Origin: Pterobdella sp. o SKG-2022
Lineage: Eukaryota > Annelida > Clitellata > Hirudinida > Piscicolidae
Direction: 5' to 3'
Assembly (NCBI GenBank): GCA_964035795.1
Contig: OZ038323.1
Span: 2,128,744-2,192,743 of the forward strand
DNA: 64,000 bases
Of this stretch, positions 1-21,415 are shown piece by piece. The notes beneath the pieces were generated by a model. It was not told the DNA's origin. It was given only the letters and a program-made list of their open reading frames with translations, and made no database searches. Position 1 is the first letter of the stretch. Every line of letters starts with the position of its first letter. Made by a program: the position numbers and the translations under genes.

Positions 1-10217
<10,217 letters not shown>

Positions 10218-11463
10218 AGTGAACTTAAGCTGAAAATATCCTATTGTTTTATGATTGTTATAAGCAATGGTGTAAATATACTTTTCAATCGATGCTAATT
10301 GTTTGAAAGTTTCAATAATTATTTTTAATAATTGTGAATAGATGTAAATGTGTTTTTGTTGCGAAGAAACGCCTTAAAAACAGTTGTCTTATTTTACAGA
10401 CTTTACAAACGATTTACCTTAGATTTAGAATCAGCTGATCCCGAGATTATGTTGTTTTGCATGGTGTTTTTATACATTTGTTTCATTGTTGATGGTTAAG
10501 TCATCAAACTTTTATGCTTTGTAGGTTCTTAGTGAAACAATTTTATTATTAATATAAATAACAAGAAAAAGTCGAATAAAAGCACTAAAATAATAAGGGT
10601 AAAAATATAAATAGTTATAAAAAATAATTAACAATAAAAGTAATAATTCATAAATAAAAATTTAAAATTTCAATAAAAATAATGGAAAAAAAAAGTAACA
10701 TAATAAAAACAATAAGAATAATAAGAATAACAATCACTGAACAAATGTGAAAGCTCACTGTGCCTTCTTGTGCCAGTATCAATTCATATTTTATATTTAA
10801 AACTCTTTCAATTCATATTTTATATTTAAGTTTTCAAATTATTTTTACTTTTCCATTTAATTTTTTAAAAATATTAAAAAAAAATTTTTCCACTTTGTTT
10901 TTCAATTTTATTTCCTATTTTGCTGTTTGCACATCAGTCTGCTGTACTTGAATCGACATGGTATCAAAAATTTTCTTGTTATTATTATTATTATTATTTA
11001 TTCTTTTTTCTTCATTACTATTATTATTCTTTTATTTGATACTAGTTATAACTTCACCACGATGAATCAAACCAACAAAATTATTCTAAATTTAGTTCAC
11101 AAGCTGTTCCAATACAAACTCTATAACCAATGATTCAACGTGATGTTACCTCAAGATTTTGGACCGTTATGCTTTTATGTCAGAATTTATTTTGGATCGT
11201 TATATTCTTATTTCAGAATTCAATTTTGACCGTTATATTCTTATGGCAGGATTTATTTTGGAACCTTATATTCTCATGTCAGGAATTAACATGGACCGTA
11301 GTTGAGAGACATTTGTTGTTAAGCTTAGTCAACATCTCCATTTTAGCAGTTTTCAAATATTTTGGTTCTTTATTCTTTAATTATCAACTTGGAAACTCAA
11401 TCTAAAATGATACTATTTTGTTTGTTTTTCAGGTTATTATTATTGTTATTATTATACCATGTT
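10218..11463. other. Intergenic, AT-rich, BicC 3' side
   Basis: No convincing coding exon. An AATAAA at about 10574 could serve as a BicC polyadenylation signal. A degenerate tandem repeat lies at 11157-11296. Confidence 0.6.
11157..11296. repeat. Degenerate 33-35-bp tandem repeat, four copies
   Basis: Four diverged units of the type ttttggaccgttatattctt followed by atttcagaatttа-like sequence can be read in line. They are imperfect enough that the short reading frame across them looks coding but is periodic. Confidence 0.7.
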
Positions 11464-12402
11464 TTAAGCCTCAATGCCCATGTAATCATGAGAAACATAA
11501 GATACTAAATCTTTCATAGCTTCATGTCTGCCTTCAACTGCATACCTCATATAAGTAATGCCATGGTTGTGCAGCACTGCGGAACATAACTGTTGATTTG
11601 TAAAACAAATGAGAATAATTTGATAAATAAAAAAAAAATGATAAATAAATTTCTTCAAAGAATTTTTCTTCTATGGATCACATACAGAGTTGTCAATTTT
11701 TATTTAAAGCATATGATTAGACTTTCAATAAAAACCTACTGCGACTACAAAACCATATGAAGTGGCCATTAAACTGCACTTAAAGCTCTTAGTTTGAATG
11801 CATGCAGCTTTTGTAAGACCATTCTCAGGTCTTTAAGTTAATTTTTTTCTTATGTTGTTTAGTAAACACAAAATATGGTCCTGGGATGATTATGATAAAA
11901 GATAAAGGTAGGCGTTTGGGTTAACACAGTCGCTAATGATGTATACAAATTTTTTTATTGCTTCAGTGCCAATATTTTAATTGCTCACCAAACTGCACTT
12001 TATAATAAATAATTTTCAAAACAAACAATTTCATGTTAAAACTTTCAATTTATTTTTTTTGGAAATGATGGACAAACGGAAAGCTTTATTTCCAACATCT
12101 AGCTTACCTAAGGCTTCTACATCAAAATACTTAAATAGAGTCAACTTAAAACAACAGTCTGCTTCATAAAATAGGCCTTTATGATATAAGATTTTGGTAT
12201 GCAAAATAACAAGTTGTGTTTTCCACTTTAACAAACAATTCTGACGGTCCTTCATTGGTAATCTTTCAAAACAATCTTCAACTTCTTCAACCTCTAAATC
12301 TTCATGAAACATTTGTATAGTAGGTGTTTGATTTAAGCTGCATTTTGTTGTAAAGCCTAAAGTCATTGAGTATTTGAACCTAACATCGATGTCTAACTTC
12401 AA
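11464..12402 (-). CDS. Possible two-exon TPR-like protein (uncertain)
   Basis: Exon A is about 12402 to 12108 with a good donor (TTAG|gtaagc). Exon B is 11576-11464, ending in TAA. Both phases are 1, so the frame is continuous. I do not recognise the family. The join reads LYHKGLFYEADCCFKLTL, which has TPR spacing (small and large hydrophobic positions, then EA and F), and ends in a charged stretch with YMRYAVEGRHEAM. The 5' limit is unclear: the frame is open upstream without a good acceptor, and a Met lies in frame at about 12363. It lies downstream of Numb on the same strand. It could be an independent short gene, the 3' end of a gene whose other exons I missed, or chance. Confidence 0.35.
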
Positions 12403-12648
12403 GCGAGGTGGGCTAGGTCCTTATGCATTCTAATAATTAGTTTTTTCAAAATATAAATTAAATTAGCTTATTTAAAAAATTTAAATCATTTTCAAAAAGG
12501 TTGGAAACCTTTGACTTGTTGATTTAGCTCGTTTTAACTTCCATTCTTAAAGTTTCTTTTTATATCTTTCTAATATTTACATAAGAATCTACATGCCCAT
12601 TACACATAACTAATCTTATGATTCAATACTTCTACAACTGGGTGGGTA

Positions 12649-15600
12649 TCAAGAAGAGATGGTAGCAGATCGGGTACCGAAAGGGTTTTTGCCCTTGCTG
12701 GCGAGTTTCTGGGCCCAGTTTGTGTCGAAAGGGTCGGCAGCTGATGGGTTGAAGGTAGCACTTGTAGGGTTTATTCATTTAATAATTTGAGCTTAATTTT
12801 CAATACACCACTATATAGAACTACATTGTTTTGAATAATAGCGAGCTGTTAATAAAGCTTTAAGGGTTAGTTTCATGGCATTAATGACGGGTGACAACGA
12901 GTTAAAAATGACATTTTAAAGTCAAAATTGGAAATTTTTTCAAGTGAAAATCATTATGAACTTCTAGTTGAACTATAAGAGCTTTTTTCAAAAGAATTAT
13001 GAACAAAGCTGATTTTATTGGCCAAAATAGAATTGTTTCGCGAATCCATCTTCCATTAGTTACAAATGTTAGACTGATTTCTATTAAACCTTGGTTTTGT
13101 TTCACAAACGGTTGGCTGTCACTTTCAACATAGAATTTAAAATGAAAAACATTGAGACAACTGATACCTTCTTTCTTTTTGGTTTCCTCTTTGGTTGTTC
13201 CCTTATCCAACGACCCTCCCATGGCTGAATTAGCTACCGTGGCATGTACCTTGTTCTTGGAACTGTCCGCCGAGTGAGCTTGTGTTTGAGTCATCTGCAC
13301 TCTGTTGTGATAAGTGTTTATCGACAATTCAAAAGTTTAGTAAAGATTTGATCAATTAACACTACTTCTGTCACACCAAACGTTGTCTCAAACCTTTTAA
13401 GAGTCTCATTTTTGAGGGCTTCCTTCCCTGTTTCCTTTCTCAACATCGACGCCTTTTTTGCCACAGCCAACAACCACTCGTCAGCTTCTATCTTTCTTTC
13501 TGCAGCACTTATTCGTTTTGGAGGCTTCTTGCACCAGGGATTTGGTTGGATGATCGGCTGCGCTGAGTCTTTGTTTTCGTTCAAAGTGTCTGAGTCAACA
13601 AAATATTAAAAAACATGATAAAATAATGATAAATTGTTGAAAAAAAACTACCTGATTCTAAAAATTAAATTGGTATAAACTAAAACAAAAATTATCAACT
13701 CTAAAATACTTAAAGACTGATAAAAATCTCGAAGAGCCCACCGAAAAGTTGTGAGTCATTGGCGGCACCAACGTTGCTGTTCCTCTTCTCCTGAGATTCT
13801 TTGGCATTCAATCGGTATAGGATTGATGACAGCTCTTCTACCTGTGAAGCAGATTTTTTATTAAGAGATTCATCGTATTTATTATTATTTTTATTAACTA
13901 CAAAATTTTGGTACTATTTTTTATTCAATTATGAAAAAGTTGAATCTTAAACTTTAGTTGAATAAAGATAGTATCAAAATATTGTCTCATTTTGTGAAGT
14001 TATTTTTGAAAAAATTAACAAAAAATGGATACATGATGTTTCTGAAGAATTAAATAAAACGTATACAAATAATCACTCGGTGTTATAAAGATAAAGTAGA
14101 AAAACAAACACGAAGCATTGAACAAAACCACGAAACGTCGTGGATAATTAGCCTCCAAAATGTGAATCATGAAAACACGATAATATTCCAATTTTTTATT
14201 GAAACGAAGTTATTCGGAACATTTTCTATATTAACATTCGGCATCTAATGCTGGCATTTAGTCACACATATGACTAACTCAAATATATGAAATTAGTATA
14301 TTAGTGATCTGATGATGATAATATAGGAAATGCATTAGAAATCTTCGTCTGAAAAAAACTTAAATATGATCATGCTTTTATGATTCACAAAATTCACCAA
14401 ACTTTTCGTAAGAAATTTTACATTTTTGGTGTTAATTATGACTTGAGAATGAGTTTCATGATTAATTTTTGTTTGTTTTTCATAAAATTCTTACAGTTTT
14501 TTTTCTTCAATAATACCACAATACTAAATAATCATTAGTTTATTTATGAACTAACGTTAAGATTTTAAACTCAAGCACCAAGCCTTATTTCTCGTGTTTT
14601 CAAGCCTTATTTCTCGTGTTTTCAAGTCTTATTATTACAAAAAAACAAACTTATCGACACACGTCCCAGAATGCTATGATGTCACATGTCTATTGAATGA
14701 AATGCGTGGAATTGATGTTGAGTCACACTAATACCAATGTAGGCACCCAAAATGGAGACAGCCTTTCACCATCAATGTTTGTCTATTATCTATTTGAAAC
14801 AACCAAAACGTTCAAAATGGAGCTCCAATTAAAAATATATTCAAAACAATGTATGCATAAATGAAAGTCTTATGTTTCTATGGAAAGCGATGTAAATGGA
14901 ATAAAATATAGAATTTCGAGGCTTCTAGCAAAAAAAAGAAATACAAACTTTTTGGTTGGAAAATGTACATAATGTTAATTAAAAAACAATCATTATAGTA
15001 TAAATCTGAAAATGAATTGAAAAAATCAAGTACATTAGCCTTGGAACATCATGAAGTTGTAATATTTGAAGTATGAAGCTAAATGATACATGTTATTTAA
15101 AGCCACAGTTAGTCTAGCAATTTCATGTTTGAAAATATTAGAAGGATTAAGTTTTTCAAATGAAATACCTCAAAAATAGATTGCAAGTATTTTACAGATT
15201 AAAAAGCTTGGTACGTAAACATCAAAGACAGATGAAGTAGAATAGACCACATCCTGTTAAACTCAACCTGCCATGAGGCACGAGAAAGAACTCAAAGAGA
15301 AGGCAGAAGACCATTATGGCGCTAGAGTGCGAATTTAATATTAAAATTAAAGTTGTTGAGACTATGTAGCATAAAAAAGCAACAAATAGGAAAATGAAAA
15401 AGTTGAATATATTTAAAGTTAAATATATTAAAAAAAAAGGACATAACTAGAAAGGTTAGACAAAACGAATTCAAGGAAATTTGACATTACTAGTTGGTTT
15501 AGAAAATAAACAAATTAAAAATTGAAGCGTTATAAAGACAGCTTCAAGTTTTATTTCAAAAGATCAGTGCCAACAAGATGGGAGTAAATATGAAGATGCA

Positions 15601-18246
15601 ATGCTCTTTGTGAGATCGTGAAATTGGGGATGCGGATAAATGAATGCCGGCTAAAAATGAATAATTTCCTCGAAAGCCAAAATCTCTATTTGAAATCAGC
15701 ACATTCGGAATCGCTGATTGCGCACAACTTCAAGTTTGGCTGATTGATGTTCTTGAGTGGGCGAAAAAATGCATTATAACATGGGAAAACATACACGTGG
15801 CCAAGAAAAAGTAAATTTGAAATTATCAATATTTTTTGAGAGTATGTAGCATTAAAAAGCATTAGACTACCTTCATGGACATCTGCCTCTTGAAGACTTT
15901 GGTGTCGTGAACCTTGGACCGCTCTCTAGGTCAGTGTTAGCACGTGAGTTTAGTGAGATAATTTGAAGTAATTTGGAAAAGTATTTATTTAAAGTCTAAT
16001 TTTATGTTTTTATAGATATAAGTCATGATAGCTATATGAAGATTTCATATATCTTTTTGGTGACATCTACAGGAGACATATACGACAAAGAATCAAAAAC
16101 ACACTGCTTTTTGGCTTCAAGTTGATCGATGTTGTCAAGAGAGACAAGTGAAGACTGCCTTTTGAGTCGTTCAGGGGGTCTAGGTCGCTCGGTGGATTGC
16201 AGCTTGCCTATCTTCTTTAGAGGAACCGGGTCTGTTGTGATGGTGATGGTTGTTAGGTGGTGTCAAGAGAGTCATATGCCTTCACATGTTGTTTTGTGAA
16301 AGTGTATTGTAACTAATTCGAATAAAGTAAAACTCGCATTGTGAATTTATGATGACAAATTTGTTTCAAAAACCCTTAAGAACTCTTTTGTTAAAATCAC
16401 GCCAGAAACCAACTCATGCATTCATTCAGAAACAAAACTTTTTCAACTGCTACCTAAAAACCTCCAAGAGCACTTAACAATGGTAACATCGAAGCAACAA
16501 AACAAAGGCTGCACGAACCAGCAAGCCTCGTACTTTGGGGGTCAGTCCTGCGGTCAGTCATCGAAGTGCTTTTAAAGGACTGAGACCGTTTAAATCCTGA
16601 CTCTTTGCTGGTCTCCCGCATCATCCTCAGCTCCATACAGATGTTGAAAGCATAACCCACAGCATAACTCACTCTTTCTCCCTGTTATTGATTGGGCTTT
16701 TTATGTCTTCAAAGTTTTATTTTCGATAATAAAAGTTTTATCCGACGTTTTTTTGATTGATTTTGACATTCAGACTTTCGCAAATTTTGTTTTTCAGCAA
16801 TATTGTGCGTAAAATATTTTTGAACTACTAGATAAACCTTGTAATTTCTAAGACTTAGTATCTAAAAAGCAGTAAATACCGTAGCCTATGTTACATCCTA
16901 ATACAAAATATTTTTGGTTCTTTAAAAACAAATATATAATACACCTCATTTTTAATTTTACTCCATCCCAATAAACTTCTCATATGTTATCATTAACCCT
17001 TATAAAAAGACCTTCACCTTATCTTTGATGGCGAGGAATGCATGGCAGACCCACTGTCGGGCTGTAGAGTCTCTGCAGATGTAAGCGAATCCCTTAGGGT
17101 CCTGTCTGTTTGGAGCGCAAAATGACACTCTTTCCACCAACTGGTCTATCATCAAGTTCTGGAGAACGTTATTGAAGACAATGTAAATTATGAAGTATAG
17201 TATGGTGATATGGTATAAGCTGTAAAGTGGCATGAAATCTACGTCTAGTGCAAACAACTTTGTGACGATCTGATGGCCTTAGGAAGACATAAATTATTTA
17301 ATATGAAATGTTCATTATAATGTTTCGAAGCTTTGTGAGTCTACCATTACCAAGTGATGTATGCACCATAAGACAACAAAAATAAAACTACTTTTAATAG
17401 TTTTGTTTGTATATAAAACGGCTATTTATTAGCATATATATTGGTGTAATTTTCTTGTTTTTGGTTGAGAATTGAGAAAAACATTGGACACAACTATGAA
17501 AAATGCTTTTTTTAACGACTAAAGGGTAGTTCAAAAAAAGAATCGAAAAAGTTTTCACGTTTAAAAAATCTCTTCAATTTAACACGCTCATCTGACTCAG
17601 ACTTCAACAAGTAAGTTTTGAAACTTCAAAGTATCTATAGAAAACGATCATTTATTGCAATTCTTGAACTGCAAACTCGCAAATGGCGCCACAACCCCTT
17701 CAAACCCACTCACCCCATTCTCCTCATCCACGCATTTGAGATGTTCCCCCTTCACTTGAAAAACCACGGTCTTGTATGGGCCAGGATTTTGCTGTGGGGT
17801 TCATGTGTTTAAATGATTTTGTGGTGAAGTGTGATGAGACATACTTCTATGAGTCTTTTTGAAGCTTCTTCACAAACCTCTATCCCCTTTGAATCGTTCA
17901 CAACCATCTTGCCGATGTACTGCAATTATACAACATCATTAGTTGTTGAAAAATGCTTACAAGTTGTCATTGATAGAACCGCCTGATGGATAATGACTTT
18001 TGAAGACAATCAACCGGCACAAAATTGTTTTTACCATGACTTCATATTACTTTTACAAACGTGCAAATCTACACTTTTTTGAACACCAAATGAGCAACAA
18101 AAACCAACCTTTAAGAGAAAATTACAAGTTCCATTTCTGACTTTTAACTCGTCAGCTGGCCACTCATCCAACTTGCTCTCATCTTCCAAATCCTCACTCA
18201 AGTCCCTCTTACGAACGAAACTGAGTTTGCGTTTGAGTTTTTGCAT
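12649..18246 (-). CDS. numb: Numb, PTB-domain endocytic adaptor and cell-fate determinant
   Basis: Exons: 18246-18109, 17919-17845, 17791-17714, 17158-17018, 16681-16534, 16231-16105, 15925-15871, 13841-13742, 13589-13366, 13294-13168, 12740-12649 (TGA); 1305 nt, 434 residues, all phases consistent. Numb inhibits Notch signalling and links cargo to AP-2 and EH-domain proteins at the cell cortex. The basic N-terminus (MQKLKRKLSFVRK) is followed by a PTB domain over exons 1-5 (VSFCAPNRQDPKGFAYICRD, then GERVSYAVGYAF). The segment that distinguishes vertebrate long and short PTB forms is absent. The region KVFKRQMSM (exon 7), NPW with EADEWL (exon 9), DPF (407-409) and NPF (423-425) match the family C-terminus. 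The start is the first Met, placed as in other Numb proteins. Junction 13366/13294 could be drawn slightly differently. Confidence 0.94.
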
Positions 18247-18957
18247 TAAACAAAGGGGGATTTAATCAAGTGTTTGTGGACATTCAACGGTTTATATCCT
18301 TTCAGCCATTAGTGCAGTTTTGAACACGATCTCAGTAAAAATTCAAGACTTTGTTGCAAGTATTAAAAAAATTTTTTCACAAAACCAACATTTTGAGGCA
18401 ATGTTATAATAATACATCAGCGAATTCAAATTGTTGCAAACACTTTCCAAACTGTATGCTTATTTACAACATTGAAATAGAAGTTCTTTGCTAAAAACCA
18501 CCTTTTGATGTTGGCCTGATTTTTTATGTAATCGTCTATGAAAAGAATATCAAAAGCTAGATATCTAGAAGATCTTTATATGGAATTGCGCAAGATACAT
18601 GTGTTGTACGACTGTGTACACTCGCTCTAATGCTTTAGTGCCTACATTAGGCTAATTAAAAGTATTTTTCAAATAACTACTCTCAAGTATTGCTTTTTTA
18701 TTTTAATAATGATTTTTTATCTATATATGTTATGAAAAAAACGTGGAAACTAAACTGCAAAATATTTTAGTTTCAAATCATAATTATCTAAAGCTGGGTA
18801 TTAAATGGAGGCTTTTATATTTTATTGCTTTAAATTAATATTAACGTATGTGGCTTTTAGTTCGAATCATGTGATATTACTTTTAGTTTTCTGTTTAAAT
18901 GTCTTTTAATTAAAATTTTTTTAAAAATATACTTATTCAAAATTATGCTAAATAATT
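18247..18957. promoter_or_regulatory. Divergent intergenic region between Numb and GDAP2 starts
   Basis: 711 bp separate two start codons on opposite strands, so promoters and 5' UTRs of both genes should lie here unless upstream noncoding exons exist. AT-rich. I see no clear TATA or initiator that would fix a start site. Confidence 0.5.
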
Positions 18958-20862
18958 ATGAGTAAGTGCGTCAATTTAGAGGTATTAACGAAATGGCAAG
19001 ACACGCTAAATAAAAAAAATGTAAATAGTGACCAAGAAATAGATAGCAATATCGGAACATCGCCTTTTCTTTTCAATAAAAATCTCAATAAACGAATAAT
19101 TTATTGGGTTGGTAACATTTGGCTTTTAAAAGCAGATGCAATAGTTTGTTGCGTTGGTGAAGACTCAAAAAAAGATCTTATAACTCAACACACCATACGA
19201 CAAGCTGGTCCAGATTATAAATTAGAGTATAAAAAATGTGTTGAAAAGTGCAAAAATAGTGACACTAAAGTCACTAAAGGTTATTATCTCCCATCATCTT
19301 GCATCATTCACACAACTCCTCCGAAATACAGCCCCAAGTACTTCACTGGTTCTGAAATCTCACTTCATAATGCATACAAAAGTGTGTTGGCAGCTGCAGA
19401 AGAAAATAATTTTTCAAGCTTAGGTATAAGGTGCATCCATTCATCAGTTCATATGTACCCACCAACTTCAGGAGCCCATGTAGCCTTGAGAACTGTTCGG
19501 AGGTTTCTAGAACAACATTCCATGCCTCAAACAGTTGTCTTTGTTGTATCAAACCATAATAAAGAAGCATATGATTCTCTTTTGCCTTTGTATTTCCCAA
19601 GAAGTGAGTATGAAGAGAAGATAGCAGTGATGAAGTTGCCAATGAACACAGGAAACCAGGAAGGCCAGTTGTACCTTCCTGAGAGACAAATCAGGATCAA
19701 GGCTCGACCTATGAAACTTAAAGAAGAAAATGACTTCTCCTCACTTCACAGCTCACCATTTGACACCAAGGTTTTCATTTTGCTATTGAAAAGTGTACAA
19801 TTTAAAATACAAAAATAAATTAGGATTATTTCAAACATAATGGTTCTCTGTCTTTAGAGACTGGTGATAGATGCAAGTTTCATGGCAGCAACAGACAACG
19901 TGGACAAAGAGAGGGTGAAAAAGATTCAGAGAGGTGAACAACAACTGCTAAATGATGCCACCATGAAGGGTGTTTTGTACCAACGGCTGCTCATGAGGGC
20001 TCGCAAGGAAGACTTCAAAGACTTGATCAATAAAAAGTTTGTCATTTCAGTTTGAAACCTTTGCCATTTTTAACACAGTATGATAAACAAAATTTTTGTT
20101 AGTCCTTCAACATCACAATTGTTGTAAAGTTTACCATGAATCCAGTTGAATATCTTAATAGAATATATGTTATTTTCAATGTGCATAATTGGGCTGTATA
20201 CATATTGCTCAAAATTTTCAGACAATATACATAGTTTTTGTTTGACTCAAACACTTGAAAGGTTCCTCTACCAGTCAGGATTTGACAAGACAGGACAACC
20301 TTTAATGGTTTTTTTGGCTCAAAGATGGGTTGATGATGAGCTGTTTATTATTCAAAGACGTGCCTCCAATTCCAACTTGAGTCCTGCCCAAATTTTGCGT
20401 GAAAGGTTGAAGTTGTTTTTCATTCATCAGATGCACATTGTAGTGAAGGAGAAATATTCCTTTTTGTATGTTCACAACCTCACAAACAAGACTCAACCAT
20501 CACCAGAATGCCTTAGAGATCTGCTCAAAATACTTGATCCACAGTGAGTGTTTTATTTTTAATTTTACTTTTAGTTTGTCCAACAATTCACAGCATAAAA
20601 ATTGATTTTGTGTGTTAGTGAAATTTTCTCCCACCACTCCAGATACTTGACGAACCTCACACATCTCTACATACTGCACTCAACCTCCATCTTCGCTCGC
20701 CTCAACACCCTCTACCAACATCCCACCTGTCTTAACAACAAAACCATCTTCCTCAAGGGACTTGAGCATTTGTGGACCTTTGTCAGTCCAGACCAACTAG
20801 ACCTGCCAGAATCTGTCATGGCTAATGATCTTCACCTACATGGAGTTAGGTATTTTTATTAG
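18958..20862 (+). CDS. GDAP2: GDAP2 homologue (macro domain + CRAL-TRIO/Sec14-like)
   Basis: Exons: 18958-19770, 19858-20036, 20262-20543, 20643-20862 (TAG); 1494 nt, 497 residues, phases consistent. The family is defined by an N-terminal macro domain (ADP-ribose-type fold) and a C-terminal CRAL-TRIO-like lipid-binding fold; its cellular role is poorly defined. The single first exon carries the macro domain (roughly residues 45-235; DAIVCCVGED, ITQHTIRQAGPDY, GIRCIHSS). Exon 2 has the linker with YQRLLMRARKEDF. Exons 3-4 carry the CRAL-TRIO part (FLYQSGFDKTGQP, MHIVVKEKYSFLYVH, FVSPDQLDLPESV). Length equals that recalled for vertebrate GDAP2. The donor after exon 2 (AA|gtttgt) is weak but is the only one in phase. 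Confidence 0.95.
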
Positions 20863-21415
20863 GATGGTGAGCAGGTGTGTGGTAGATGAGGCATCATTGG
20901 TCACCCCTCTATCGTTGAACGCCCACTTCTTCTGTCATAAGACTCTAATGGATTGTTTTTATACTTGTTTCTTACCACCTTTTCACTTAATTTATTTTAG
21001 GATTCAAAATCCTCTTTTCTTACACAATTCTGCTATATAAATAATTCGAACATTTTCAATATATTTTAACAAATAAAATAAAAATTGACATAATTTTTGG
21101 TATTTTATTAAACAATTGGATGAGAGAACTTGCAGAAAACACACTAAGGTATCATGATAAGTTGTGTCTGATGTGACACAAATAAGAATGAAGGGTCGCC
21201 ACCAAATCAAAGGATGCAGCTAAGTGATTGAATCTAGGCGCCTACGGGCAAATTGGACCTGAGATACGTTAACAGCCTCTATTACGGTGCTTCATAATAA
21301 TAACTGAAAATAAACCATGAAAGAATGATTGGTCAACAAATGAATAAATAGAGTCGTTTGTGAAGAAAGTTCCAGAATAAAGCGATAACTCATGAAGTAA
21401 ATTTACAAGCGACAC
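20863..21415. other. Convergent intergenic gap between GDAP2 and WDR26
   Basis: 553 bp hold the 3' ends of both genes. An AATAAA-rich stretch at about 21071-21086 (+) and TTTATT near 21103 (AATAAA on -) lie within 40 bp of each other, so the two transcripts may overlap at their 3' ends (inferred). No coding exon seen. Confidence 0.5.
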
